A stretch of DNA of 64,000 bases from Methylobacterium sp. UNC378MF (GCF_900103195.1 NZ_FMWU01000008.1:148955-212954); one strand, 5' to 3'. Shown: positions 8,791-17,500, counted from the first letter of the stretch. Numbers and translations are program-made. Notes: a model not told the origin generated them from the letters alone.

Positions 8791-8831
8791 CGGCGGCAAT
8801 CCCGGCCTCGGGCCGTGGATTGCCGCCGTTT
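8791..8831 (+). terminator. Rho-independent terminator after frc
   Basis: A perfect 12-bp stem (CGGCGGCAATCC at 8791-8802 with GGATTGCCGCCG at 8817-8828) and a 14-base GC-rich loop are followed by TTTC, six bases after the frc stop. It should separate frc from the next gene, though the T-run is short. Confidence 0.75.
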
Positions 8832-8967
8832 CATCCGGGGCCGCGCCGTCCCGTATTTCCGATGACGCGGTCAGATAGCCAGGGCACGGCTAGGTACCGC
8901 CGAGCCCGGCGTTTCGACCGTCCCCTCCCCGGCCCGCGACAGGACCGGACGAAGCCCAGGAGATTGC

Positions 8968-9900
8968 ATGCGCATCGCCTTCATCGGCCAACAGGATTTC
9001 GGCAAGGCAGTCCTGGAGGCGTTCCTCAAGCGAGGCGATGAGGTCGCCGCGGTGTTCTGCGCGCCCGAGAAGCCCGGCGCCAAGCCGGACGTCCTCAAGA
9101 CGGCGGCGGTCGAGAAGGGATTGACGGTCTTCCAGTTTCCCAGCCTGAAGAGCCCGGAAGCCGAGGCCGCCATGCGCGGGCTCAATGCCGATATCGGCAT
9201 CATGGCCTACGTGCTGCAATTCGCGCCGCAGAGCTTCGTGAACATCCCGAAGCACGGGACGATCCAGTATCATCCGAGCCTTCTGCCGCGCTATCGCGGC
9301 CCGTCCTCAATCAACTGGCCAATCGCACGGGGCGAGTTGCAGACCGGCCTCACGATTTTCAGGCCCACCGATGGCCTCGACGAGGGGCCGGTGATCCTGC
9401 AGAAGACCTGCCCGATCGGCGCCGACGCGACGTTGGGCGACGTCTATTTCGACGCCCTGTTCCCAATGGGCGTCGAGGCGATGCTCGAGGCGGCCGATCT
9501 CGTCGTTGCCGGACAGCATGTCGAGGTCGACCAGGATGAGGATGCCGCGAGCTATGAAGGCTGGTTCCGGGGGGCCGAGGCGGAGATCCATTGGTCGGCC
9601 CATGCCGAACAGATCTACAATCTGATCCGCGCGGCCAATCCGGCGCCTGGCGCTTGGACGACGCTCGACGGCAAGAAGCTTCAGATCTTCGATTCCAGCC
9701 TGCATCGGATCCGCAAGCTCGCCGATGTCGTCGGCAAGCCCGGTGAGGTGGTCGCCGTCGACGACACGGGCTTCAGTGTCTGCGCGCAGGGCGGCCGGAT
9801 CGAGGTCCGCAAGGTGAAGGCGGAGGGCGGCAAGAAGGTCGGGGCCGCCGACTTCGCCCGGGATGTTGGACTAGTCGTCGGGCAGGTGCTCGGGCGCTAG
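8968..9900 (+). CDS. Formyltetrahydrofolate hydrolase/formyltransferase-like protein
   Basis: A 310-residue protein of the formyltransferase (Fmt/ArnA/ALDH1L1) family. It is closer to the N-terminal hydrolase domain of 10-formyl-THF dehydrogenase than to methionyl-tRNA formyltransferase: the core reads YHPSLLPRYRGPSSINW, then DGLDEGPVILQKTCPIG, ASYEGW and a C-terminal fold-2 barrel (PAPGAWTTLDGKKLQIF). Catalytic His102 and Asp138 are present, but the third residue, Asn in Fmt and Ile in ALDH1L1, is Gln100 here. The ALDH half is absent. The start follows AGGAG at a good distance. Next to frc, it probably handles one-carbon formyl units, releasing formate and THF from formyl-THF or transferring the formyl group. 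The exact reaction is uncertain. Confidence 0.8.
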   Translation: MRIAFIGQQDFGKAVLEAFLKRGDEVAAVFCAPEKPGAKPDVLKTAAVEKGLTVFQFPSLKSPEAEAAMRGLNADIGIMAYVLQFAPQSFVNIPKHGTIQYHPSLLPRYRGPSSINWPIARGELQTGLTIFRPTDGLDEGPVILQKTCPIGADATLGDVYFDALFPMGVEAMLEAADLVVAGQHVEVDQDEDAASYEGWFRGAEAEIHWSAHAEQIYNLIRAANPAPGAWTTLDGKKLQIFDSSLHRIRKLADVVGKPGEVVAVDDTGFSVCAQGGRIEVRKVKAEGGKKVGAADFARDVGLVVGQVLGR

Positions 9901-9995
9901 GCGGCCCGCACCCGACGCGTGATCGCATCCGTGACGGCTTATTGCATCTGGCCGATCACGATACGCCGCGCCGCGGATGCCCCGCGGCGTCTCGG

Positions 9996-10667
9996 CTACT
10001 GCGTTTCGGGACGGGGCAGTCCGGCCGCATTCAGGCCGTAGCTGCGGAAGCGCTTGACCGTTTCGTTGATCTCGTCGTCGGACAGGACGATCGGAGTCCC
10101 GATCTGCCGCGCCACCGCGTATTGCTGGCAAAGCGTCTCCAACTCGACAGCGAGCCAGAGAGCCTTCTCCAGGCTGTCACCGGCCGCGATCATGCCGTGA
10201 TTGGCGAGGAGGCAGACATTGCGGCCGACGAGGGCCGCCAGCGCCAGATCGGAGAGTTCCGCCGTGCCGTAGGGCGCGTAGGGCGCGCAGCGCACGTTCG
10301 GTCCTCCGAAGGCCGCAATCATGTAGTGGACCGCCGGGATCGCCTGACCGCAGATGGCGAAGGCCGTGCAGTAGACCGGATGTGCGTGGACCACCGCACC
10401 GAATTCCGCACGGGACGCCAGGATGTCCCGGTGAAAGCGCCATTCCGAAGAGGGCTTCTGCTCCGGTGTATGCGTGCCGTCGAATGCCAGCCGGACCACG
10501 TCGTCCGGGCCCATCTTTTCGGTGGGCAGGCCGGATGGGGTGATCAGGAGCCCGTCGCGGAAGCGCACCGAGACGTTCCCAGACGTCCCGCGGTTCAGAC
10601 CCTGGGCGTCGAGGGCACGCGCCGCCGCCACGACGCCCTCCCGCGCAACCCGTTCGTCCCGATCCAT
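9996..10667 (-). CDS. Class II aldolase/adducin-family protein
   Basis: A 223-residue zinc aldolase resembling L-fuculose-1-phosphate aldolase. The phosphate-binding GTSGNVSVR (27-35) and TPSGL (43-47) are present. So are the catalytic Glu75 in SSEW and zinc ligands His94 and His96 in VVHAHPV and His157 in LLANHGMI, spaced as in FucA (Glu73, His92, His94, His155). It would cleave a sugar phosphate or a related hydroxy-acid substrate; the natural substrate is unknown. It lies downstream of the oxalate/formate antiporter on the same strand, with a long hairpin in between, so it may be only partly co-transcribed. A role in C2-C4 acid metabolism is inference from context. Confidence 0.85.
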   Translation of the reverse strand: MDRDERVAREGVVAAARALDAQGLNRGTSGNVSVRFRDGLLITPSGLPTEKMGPDDVVRLAFDGTHTPEQKPSSEWRFHRDILASRAEFGAVVHAHPVYCTAFAICGQAIPAVHYMIAAFGGPNVRCAPYAPYGTAELSDLALAALVGRNVCLLANHGMIAAGDSLEKALWLAVELETLCQQYAVARQIGTPIVLSDDEINETVKRFRSYGLNAAGLPRPETQ

Positions 10668-10706
10668 GCCCGATCTCCGGAAGGCCCGGTTCCCGGTATG
10701 CAGGAA

Positions 10707-10734
10707 GCCCGGCGCCGTAAAGACGGCGCCGGGC
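10707..10734 (-). terminator. Strong hairpin between oxlT and the aldolase gene
   Basis: A perfect 12-bp stem (GCCCGGCGCCGT with ACGGCGCCGGGC) and a four-base AAAG loop lie 33 bp past the antiporter stop and 39 bp before the aldolase start. On the minus strand it is followed by TTCCTGC rather than a clean T-run, so it may be a partial terminator or an mRNA-stabilising hairpin. Confidence 0.6.
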
Positions 10735-10767
10735 TCATTTTCGTCAGTCCGGAGCTACAGGGCCAAG

Positions 10768-12045
10768 CTACTGGGCCAGGACCGGCGCGAGGCTTGCCTC
10801 GGGCTTCTTGGTATAGGCAGCGCGCATCGGCTTGAGGACGAACAAGGCTAGCAGAGCCGCGACGATGTTGAGCGCCGCCGCCACCAGGAACACCGTGTGC
10901 CAGCTCCCCGTCATGGTCGTGAGTACGCTGGTATAGGGGACGATGAGCGCCGCCGTGCCTTTTGCCGTGTAGAGCAGGCCGGCATTGGTGGCCGCGTATT
11001 TCGAGCCGAACGTGTCGCCGCAGGTCGCCGGGAACAGCGAGTAGATCTCGCCCCAGGCGAAGAACACGAGGCCGGTCAGCAGCACGAAGGCGATCGGGTT
11101 CTGGCCGAACTGGCTCAGCGCGTAGATGCCCAGGCCCTCGATGGCGAAGGAGAGGAACATCGTGTTCTCGCGGCCGATATGGTCGGAGACCCAGCCGAAG
11201 AACGGTCGGGTGACGCCGTTGAGCACGCGGTCCAGCGTGGCCGCGAAGGTCAGCGCCGGCAGGGTGATCCCAAGAAGCGAGACCGGGACGTCGGCGATCT
11301 TGAAGTCCTTGGCGATCGGGCCGAGCTGAGCGGTGGCCATCAGGCCGCCAGCGGCCATCATGACGAACATCGCATACATGACCCAGAAGATCGGGGTCCG
11401 GACCATCTCAGCCGGCTTGTAGTCGCGCTTCGACTGGCTGACCCGAGCGACCTCCGGAACCTGACCCTTGGCCGGCGCCCGCAGAAACAGGGCGATCAGC
11501 ATCACGATGACGCCCTGACCGATGCCGAAATAGAAGAACGCTGCCTCGTAGCCTTGCGACTTGATCATCGCCTGGATCGGCACGACGGTGAGGGCCGAAC
11601 CCGCGCCGAAGCCCATCGCGGTGATGCCTGCAGCGAGGCCGCGGCGGTCTGGGAACCACTTCAATGAGTTGCCGACGCAGGTTCCGTAGACCGCTCCGGC
11701 ACCGGTGCCGCCGATCGCAGCCGCGATGTACAGCACGGTGAGCGAATCCGCGTACGAATTGATGACCCAGGCTATGGCGCAGAGCAGCCCGCCGAACAGC
11801 GTGACGATGCGCGGGCCGTACTTATCGACGAACCAACCCTCGATCGGGACCAACCACGTTTCCGTGACGACAAACAGCGTGAACGCCACTTGGATCGCGG
11901 CGCGATCCCAGCCGTGCCGCTCCTGCATCGGGTTCACGAAGAAGGTCCAGCCGTACTGCATGTTCGCAATCATGCACATGCAAACGACGCCGAAGGCGAG
12001 TTGCAGCCAGCGGCCGCGCCCCACCGGTTTGACGATCTCGGACAT
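10768..12045 (-). CDS. oxlT: Oxalate/formate antiporter family MFS transporter
   Basis: A 425-residue major facilitator protein with about 12 membrane segments, closest to the OxlT oxalate/formate exchangers. The family start QYGWTFFVNPMQERHGWDRA and the TM11-region sequence GLLYTAKGTAALIVPYTSVL are typical; the Lys there matches the substrate-binding Lys of OxlT. It would import oxalate in exchange for formate, feeding frc and the absent oxalyl-CoA decarboxylase. A strong Shine-Dalgarno (AAGGAGGG) precedes the ATG. It diverges from a GntR gene across a 480-bp gap that contains an inverted repeat. The transported anion is inferred from family and neighbours; other C2-C4 dicarboxylates are possible. 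Confidence 0.88.
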   Translation of the reverse strand: MSEIVKPVGRGRWLQLAFGVVCMCMIANMQYGWTFFVNPMQERHGWDRAAIQVAFTLFVVTETWLVPIEGWFVDKYGPRIVTLFGGLLCAIAWVINSYADSLTVLYIAAAIGGTGAGAVYGTCVGNSLKWFPDRRGLAAGITAMGFGAGSALTVVPIQAMIKSQGYEAAFFYFGIGQGVIVMLIALFLRAPAKGQVPEVARVSQSKRDYKPAEMVRTPIFWVMYAMFVMMAAGGLMATAQLGPIAKDFKIADVPVSLLGITLPALTFAATLDRVLNGVTRPFFGWVSDHIGRENTMFLSFAIEGLGIYALSQFGQNPIAFVLLTGLVFFAWGEIYSLFPATCGDTFGSKYAATNAGLLYTAKGTAALIVPYTSVLTTMTGSWHTVFLVAAALNIVAALLALFVLKPMRAAYTKKPEASLAPVLAQ

Positions 12046-12525
12046 ACCGTTCCCTCCTTGGCAGTATTATTGTCGGCGTGTGTGCTAGGACCGGATTTAT
12101 GCCCTGCCTTGGCGCAGCTTGGCAGAACAAGATGACCGGGATTCTTCGAAAAATTCTTGGCCCGCAGGCAAATAAAGTCTCAACTACAACGGCATACGCC
12201 TCGGACCCAGAAGCTCACATCTGATGGTCGACGGTATGCCAGCAGGATGGTGCTGATATCGCCCCAAGCTGTCAATCGAACCTGCAGAAAAATACACGTT
12301 TCCGGGATTGGATTAAATTGGATCGGTCGAACGTAGGTTCCGGGTCGCCGGTTCGCGGTTGCACCCGCACAACTTTCACGCGGCAGAAAGCCCGCAAAGG
12401 TCACAGGTCTGTGGGACCGCTCCGCAATCGACTAGGATCTCGCCAAGGTTTGGGTTAGGTCGTTTGAGAGCGCACGACAGAGAACGCGTGCGAGACATCA
12501 TGCGTGTGAGCTGACTGGACGAGGG
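12046..12525. promoter_or_regulatory. Divergent control region between oxlT and gntR
   Basis: This 480-bp gap carries no supported gene. It holds GGCATAC at 12191-12197 and its exact inverted copy GTATGCC at 12234-12240, with 36 bp between them. The second copy is part of CGGTATGCCA, similar to the motif upstream of frc. It also has a direct repeat of ATTCTT near 12140-12158. It probably contains the oxlT and gntR promoters and GntR binding sites. Confidence 0.45.
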
Positions 12526-13218
12526 ATGTCGAATTCCGAACCGCTGAGCGTGAAGCCCATCGTCGCCAGCTCCAGTCTCCGGACCTTGGCCTACGAGGCG
12601 CTCAAGACGGCCATCACCAACATGGACATCTACGGGCGTCCGGACGAGGTTCGACTCGACGAGCGCAAGCTTTCGCAGGATCTCGGCGTCAGCCGGACGC
12701 CGGTGCGCGAGGCGCTGACGGTTCTGGAGCAGGAAGGCTTCGTTCGCTCCGAGGCTCGGCGCGGCGTCTTCGTGATCAAGAAGAACAAGCGCGAGATCGT
12801 CAGCATGATCCACGCCTGGACGGCGCTGGAGAGCATGGCGGCTCGCCTCGCCTGCGTCCGGGCCACCGATGCTCAATTGCGCTCGCTGCGCGAGTCTTTC
12901 CCGGAGTTTTTCGAGGGGCAGCCGTCCGAGCACATCGACGAGTATTCGGATGCGAACATCCGCTTCCACCAGCGCATCATCGCGCTGGGTCACTGCGACG
13001 CGATTGCCGATCTGACCAGCAATCTCCTGATGCATGTGCGTGGCATCCGCAGCACGGCGCTCCGGCAGGGCGATCGGGCGGAGCGTTCGATCCGGGAGCA
13101 TGTCGCCATCATTTCGGCGCTCGAAGCCCGCGATGCCGACTTGGCCGAAAGGCTCGTGCGCGAGCACGGGCTCGGGCTCGCTCAACACGTGGACACGTAC
13201 GGCGATTACCTGGACTGA
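12526..13218 (+). CDS. GntR-family (FCD) transcriptional regulator
   Basis: A 230-residue regulator with an N-terminal winged helix (LDERKLSQDLGVSRTPVREA, then LTVLEQEGFVRSEARRGVFV) and a C-terminal FCD ligand domain. FCD metal-site candidates are the acidic/His pattern DANIRFHQRII, then LLMHVRGIR and IREHVAIISALEARDAD. FCD-type GntR proteins usually sense organic acids and act as repressors. It diverges from the antiporter gene and sits in the oxalate island, so it probably responds to oxalate, formate or glyoxylate. The ATG at 12526 leaves a 28-residue tail before the HTH, within the family range. Confidence 0.9.
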   Translation: MSNSEPLSVKPIVASSSLRTLAYEALKTAITNMDIYGRPDEVRLDERKLSQDLGVSRTPVREALTVLEQEGFVRSEARRGVFVIKKNKREIVSMIHAWTALESMAARLACVRATDAQLRSLRESFPEFFEGQPSEHIDEYSDANIRFHQRIIALGHCDAIADLTSNLLMHVRGIRSTALRQGDRAERSIREHVAIISALEARDADLAERLVREHGLGLAQHVDTYGDYLD

Positions 13219-13616
13219 TCGACATCCGCTGTCCAATCTGGCCGATCGTCGGCGTGGACCTCGTCCCTCCCTGTCATGAAGTTCCCCCGCTCGCTCGACG
13301 GGCGCGATCGACGTTGCAGAACGCCTGCCCTCTCACGAGATGCCGGAACCCGCTCCACCGCGGGTCTCAAATTTAATCGCGCGCCATTGTTGCGGCACCG
13401 CAAAAACTTTTCGGTTGTCCGGCATCACAGCACAGGCCGCGAGTTACGCCTCTACACGCATGAGACCAGGCAATTTCCGCCGAGAGCAGATCACTCTCCG
13501 CGCTCTATGCATGCACAGCATGATCGGTATTCGTTATCTGGCATACCACGTTGCGAGGCGGCATGGCATCTATCGCATCGCAACATAGAGCGGTCCCCAC
13601 CGCGCCGGAGAGTCCG
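13219..13616. other. Gap without a supported gene, with two palindromes
   Basis: No convincing gene lies in this 398-bp stretch. It contains the 14-bp palindrome TTGCGGCACCGCAA (13390-13403) and TGGCATACCA (13539-13548), a member of the motif group seen near frc and oxlT. Both lie upstream of the small membrane-protein gene at 13617. Confidence 0.45.
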
Positions 13617-13763
13617 ATGATCGCCAGCTTCCTCGCCATCTTTGTCGCTTTCGCCGCCTGCCAGGCCCTGCTGACCGTGAAGTTCGCGGATTTCCTGTCC
13701 GCCGGTGAAGGTGGCCGCAAGACCCTCGAGCCGACCGCCGTTGCGACTGCGAAGCTCGCCTGA
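13617..13763 (+). CDS. Small single-pass membrane protein
   Basis: A 48-residue protein starting at ATG 13617 after GGAGAG at a good distance. The N-terminal half is a membrane helix (MIASFLAIFVAFAACQALL). The C-terminal half is polar and probably exposed (ADFLSAGEGGRKTLEP). A longer in-frame upstream ATG exists, but it has no ribosome site and would put a polar tail before the helix. I recognise no family. It is an isolated gene before the HD-GYP gene. Confidence 0.5.
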   Translation: MIASFLAIFVAFAACQALLTVKFADFLSAGEGGRKTLEPTAVATAKLA

Positions 13764-13871
13764 GAACAGGGCCTGGCTCCGACGCAGGGGACTGCGTAGG
13801 GTTAACGCTTTCCTCAAATTTTACGCGTAAGGTGAACCGATCGTTGACCGTGCGGACGAGGAGCAACCGCG

Positions 13872-14945
13872 TTGGCCCTCGGCGCCGCATCGCGTTTCTC
13901 GGACGGCCCCTTCGTCCTCCTCGTCTCGGATCGCCCGTCCGAACGGTCAGCCCTTGAACGCGCCATCGCGCTCGTGATGAACTGCCGGGCGATCCCGCCC
14001 GGCGTACCGCTGCCTTCAGCGCGGCCACATCTCGTCATCCTGGATCTGCCGCCGGCCGATACTGCCAAGCTGCAGTCCGCCCTGGCCCGTCACGGATCGC
14101 CGGTTCCGCGCCTCGTTCTCGTGCGCGGCGAACCCATGCCGGGCGCCCGCTACCTGCGCCAGCTGCCGGCCGCGTCGCCTCGGCAACTCGTTCTGGCGAA
14201 TGTCTTCGCCATGATCGAGGAGGCGTCGCGCGCCGCAGAGGCGCGGCAGCGTCGGCTCCTGGATTGCGTCTCGGGCGCCACTGCCGTCGTCGCCGAGATC
14301 TTCGACAGTGCCGCCCTCGGTGCCCGATTGCAGCGTGCTGACGCGGATCGCGGAACCGAGCTGGTTCTGGCGGCTGTCTCCGAGGTGGGGATCGCCGATT
14401 GGCTCGCCGAGGTCTGGCGCCACGAGATCGGCGTCTATCAGCACACCCTCGGCGTCGCCGGGCATGCCGCGACCTTCGGTTCACAGATCGGTCTGAGTCA
14501 GACTGATCTCACGTTGTTGGTGCGGTCGGCGCTGCTGCACGACATCGGTAAGGCGCGGATCCCCGTGGAGATCCTCAACAAGCCAGGGCCGCTCAATGCC
14601 GAGGAGTTGCGGCTGATGCAGCGCCATCCCGATATCGGTGCCCATCTGCTACGGGCGCACGGCGATTTCGAGGACGCGGTGATCGACGTGGTCCGACACC
14701 ACCACGAGCGCCTGGACGGGAAGGGATATCCCGATCGGCTGTCTGGCCCGGCGATCGCGGACCTCGTGCGGATCGTGACGATCTGCGACGTGTTCTCCGC
14801 CCTGACCGAGCGGCGGACCTATCGGCAGCCCGCCACCCCCGCAGAGGCACTGTCGATCATGGCCGGCAGCACCGGGCACATGGATCCGGATCTCCTGCGC
14901 GCTTTCGCGCCCTCCATGCTGAAGGGAAGCGCTCTCGCGGCGTGA
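13872..14945 (+). CDS. HD-GYP domain phosphodiesterase
   Basis: A 357-residue protein with a degenerate receiver-like N-terminus (HLVILDLPPADTAKLQ) and a C-terminal HD-GYP domain: His in YQHTLGVAGHAA, the HD pair in LLHDIGKARIPVEIL, HPDIGAHLL and the signature HHHERLDGKGYPDRLSG, then ICDVFSALTERRTYR. The HD and GYP residues are intact, so it should hydrolyse cyclic di-GMP. There is no membrane helix. The start appears to be TTG at 13872, preceded by GAGGAG; no ATG lies near the conserved region. It is separate from the downstream lipoprotein gene. Its input signal is unknown. Confidence 0.85.
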   Translation: MALGAASRFSDGPFVLLVSDRPSERSALERAIALVMNCRAIPPGVPLPSARPHLVILDLPPADTAKLQSALARHGSPVPRLVLVRGEPMPGARYLRQLPAASPRQLVLANVFAMIEEASRAAEARQRRLLDCVSGATAVVAEIFDSAALGARLQRADADRGTELVLAAVSEVGIADWLAEVWRHEIGVYQHTLGVAGHAATFGSQIGLSQTDLTLLVRSALLHDIGKARIPVEILNKPGPLNAEELRLMQRHPDIGAHLLRAHGDFEDAVIDVVRHHHERLDGKGYPDRLSGPAIADLVRIVTICDVFSALTERRTYRQPATPAEALSIMAGSTGHMDPDLLRAFAPSMLKGSALAA

Positions 14946-15069
14946 TCGGGTGGGCGTGGCACCCGCGCCACGCTCCTCCGCGGGATCGTGCAGGTCCGCC
15001 GCGCGCCGCGCTTTCGCCGCAACCCTGCCGGAGGGAGACGGTCCCATTCCGCTGATCGCCCTCCGGACC

Positions 15070-15564
15070 GTGCCCAAGCTCAGTCTCGCCCTCGCTGCCG
15101 CCCTCCTGATGACCCTCACCGGATGCGGCGGTCTCTCGGTCATGCCCGAGACGTCCATCGAGAACGCGACGCACACTGCGGTGCTCGACGAGGTCGCGGC
15201 CGCAGCGGCCATCTCGGCCTACCGGGTCCAGCACGGCCTGAACCCGGTCGTGGTCGACCCGGCTCTCGTGAAGGCGGCGGCCTTCCAGGCCGGAAACAAC
15301 GCCCGCCACGGTCAGCTCAGCCACGAGGTCGGCGGCAGCTTCACCTCGCGCATGGCGTCGGCCGGTTTCGCGAAAGCTTGGGCGGCCGAGAATCTCAGTG
15401 CCGGGTCCGAGACCCTGGAGCAGGTGCTCGCCCGCTGGAAGGCGAGCCCTGAGCACAACAAGAACATGCTGCTGCCGCAGATCCGGAGGATCGGGATCGC
15501 CCGGGTCGATGCCCCCACCACGCGATACAAGCGCTTCTGGGCGCTCGTGATGGCTGGCAGTTGA
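15070..15564 (+). CDS. CAP/SCP-domain lipoprotein
   Basis: A secreted protein of the CAP (SCP/PR-1-like) family. From the GTG at 15070 it is 164 residues with a lipoprotein signal ending in LMTLTGC. The CAP domain follows: VLDEVAAAAAISAYRVQHGL, then AAFQAGNNARHGQLSHEVGG with the cavity histidines, WAAENLSAGSETLEQVLARW and SPEHNKNMLLPQIRRIGIAR. CAP domains act outside the cytoplasm; their bacterial role is poorly known. A longer frame begins at 14950, but it lacks a signal peptide at its start, and the ribosome-like GGAGGGAG at about 15030 is rather far from any start. It converges with recJ. Confidence 0.75.
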   Translation: MPKLSLALAAALLMTLTGCGGLSVMPETSIENATHTAVLDEVAAAAAISAYRVQHGLNPVVVDPALVKAAAFQAGNNARHGQLSHEVGGSFTSRMASAGFAKAWAAENLSAGSETLEQVLARWKASPEHNKNMLLPQIRRIGIARVDAPTTRYKRFWALVMAGS

Positions 15565-15575
15565 CGCCGGGCTCC

Positions 15576-17402
15576 TCAGGCTTCGGAGGGCGCGAGATCG
15601 ACGATCCGGAGCTGGGCGCGCTCGGCTCCGCGCCAGCGGTCGCAGGACAGCGTTCCGGCCACGTGCATCTCCCGGCCGATTCCGTTCAGCAAGGCCAGGC
15701 CGAGCGGTCGTTCGGCCGCCCGGAAGCAGATCGCCCCCACGACCTGCCCGTCGCGGCTGCGCAGTCGGGCCCTGACATGGCTTGAACCGACCACCGCGGC
15801 ATCGACGAGGCGATGCCGGCCCAGTGCGAAGATCGGCTCGGGCGCACCTTGGCCGAACGGGCCGGCCTGCTGCAGCAACCGGACCGTCTCTGCGGTGGCC
15901 CCGCCGGCGCTGAGGCCGCCGTCGATTAGCAAGGCGTCGGCCGCCCGGGCCACCGCGACACTGGCCCCGAGCAGCATCGCCAGATGCGCTTCGAAACGTG
16001 GAATGTCGTCGGCCCGCACGGTCACGCCCGCTGCCATGGCATGGCCACCGCCCTTGCTGGCGAGCCGGGCATCGACGCAGGCGCGGACCGCGAGCCCCAG
16101 ATCCGCGCCCGGGATCGAGCGTCCGGAGCCCGTGGCGCTCCCGTCCGGCCGGATCGCGAATGCGAAGGCCGGGCGGTTGAAGCGCTCCTTCAACCGCGAG
16201 GCGATGAGGCCGACGATGCCGGGGTGCCACTCGGCGCTGGCGGTCACCAGCACGGTGCGGGCCGGATCCAGCGTCAGGGCCCGGTCCATCTCGGCCTCGG
16301 CCTCCAGGACCGCCTGCGCCTCGATCGCCTGACGCTCGCGGTTGAGGCGGTCGAGGTCGGCGGCGATCCGGGCCGCTTCGTTCGGGTCCGCCGTGGTCAG
16401 CAGGCGGGCGCCCAGGGCCGAGTCGCCGATGCGTCCGCCGGCATTGATGCGGGGTCCGAGCACGAAGCCGAGATGCCACGCTTCCGGCGGCTCGCCGAGG
16501 GAGGCCGCGTCCAGCAGTGCGGCGAGCCCGATGCGGCCGCGATGGCGCATCACCGTGAGTCCCTGGGTCACGAAGGCCCGGTTCAGGCCCGTGAGGGGCA
16601 CGACGTCGGCGACGGTGGCCAGGGCCACGAGGTCGAGGGCGTCGGTGAGCTGCGGTTCGGGTCGGTGGGCTCCGAAGAAGCCCTCCCGCCGCAGGGCGCG
16701 GTTCAGCGCGACCAGGGTCAGGAAGACGATGCCGGCGGCGCAGAGATGGCCGAGGCCCGAGAGATCGTCGAGGCGATTCGGGTTGACCACGGCACGGGCT
16801 GGTGGAAGCACCTCGGAGGCCGCATGGTGGTCGAGGACGATCACGTCGAGGCCGGATTTCTCGGCCTCTTCCAGAGGCGCGTGGCCGCTCGTTCCGCAAT
16901 CGACGCAGACCAGCAGCGTCGCGCCCTCCGCCGCCAGTGCGGTGATTGCCGCGACGTTGGGGCCGTAACCCTCGGTGATCCGGTCGGGGATGTGGATCGG
17001 CGCGCGCAGACCCAGATTGCGGAGATAGCCGGCGAGCAGAGCCGCGCTCGCAGCGCCGTCGACATCGTAGTCGCCGAAGACCGCCACCGTCTCCCCGCGC
17101 TTCACGGCCCGGACGAGGCGGCGGACGGCCGCCTCCATGTCGAGCAGCGTGTCCGGATCCGGCATCAGGTCCCGAAGCCGCGGCGCCAGGTGGCGGGGCG
17201 CCGCCTCCGGGATGATTCCTCGCCCCGCCAGCACGCGGGCAAGCAATTCCGGCAGGCCGTGGGCCTGGACCATCTTGGCGATATGATTCTGAACGGCCGC
17301 CCCGCCGCAGCGCTCCTGCCAGCGCCGACCGGTCACGGAGGCGGCGACACCCAGGAAAGGTGGCGGATCAGCGAGGAGCAAAGCGGACGACACGGGCGCC
17401 AC
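15576..17402 (-). CDS. recJ: Single-stranded-DNA-specific exonuclease RecJ
   Basis: A roughly 608-residue RecJ, a 5'-3' single-strand exonuclease of recombination and mismatch repair. The N-terminal FLGVAASVTGRRWQER is the alphaproteobacterial RecJ start region. DHH-family metal motifs follow in order: VFGDYDVDGAASAALLAGYL, LLVCVDCGTSGHAPL, VIVLDHHAASEVLPPA and LGHLCAAGIVFL. The DHHA1 domain contains NAGGRIGDSALGARLL and SKGGGHAMAAGVTV. The frame is open to 17471, but that would start inside the pnt terminator. I prefer the GTG at 17402, with another GTG at 17393 as the alternative. It lies downstream of the pnt operon and is separated by that terminator. Confidence 0.92.
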   Translation of the reverse strand: MAPVSSALLLADPPPFLGVAASVTGRRWQERCGGAAVQNHIAKMVQAHGLPELLARVLAGRGIIPEAAPRHLAPRLRDLMPDPDTLLDMEAAVRRLVRAVKRGETVAVFGDYDVDGAASAALLAGYLRNLGLRAPIHIPDRITEGYGPNVAAITALAAEGATLLVCVDCGTSGHAPLEEAEKSGLDVIVLDHHAASEVLPPARAVVNPNRLDDLSGLGHLCAAGIVFLTLVALNRALRREGFFGAHRPEPQLTDALDLVALATVADVVPLTGLNRAFVTQGLTVMRHRGRIGLAALLDAASLGEPPEAWHLGFVLGPRINAGGRIGDSALGARLLTTADPNEAARIAADLDRLNRERQAIEAQAVLEAEAEMDRALTLDPARTVLVTASAEWHPGIVGLIASRLKERFNRPAFAFAIRPDGSATGSGRSIPGADLGLAVRACVDARLASKGGGHAMAAGVTVRADDIPRFEAHLAMLLGASVAVARAADALLIDGGLSAGGATAETVRLLQQAGPFGQGAPEPIFALGRHRLVDAAVVGSSHVRARLRSRDGQVVGAICFRAAERPLGLALLNGIGREMHVAGTLSCDRWRGAERAQLRIVDLAPSEA

Positions 17403-17473
17403 CCTACACCGGGCGGCGCAGGGAATCTTGCACCCCGCCGCAACAGCGACGGCGAACGCGTGCCGCCACAACG

Positions 17474-17500
17474 AAAAAGGGCGGGCCTCGCTGCCCGCCC
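17474..17500 (-). terminator. Rho-independent terminator of the pnt operon
   Basis: Reading the minus strand, an 8-bp perfect stem (GGGCGGGC/GCCCGCCC, 6-base loop) is followed by TTTTT. It begins 26 bp after the pntB stop and lies before recJ, so it should end pntAA-pntAB-pntB transcription. Confidence 0.85.
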
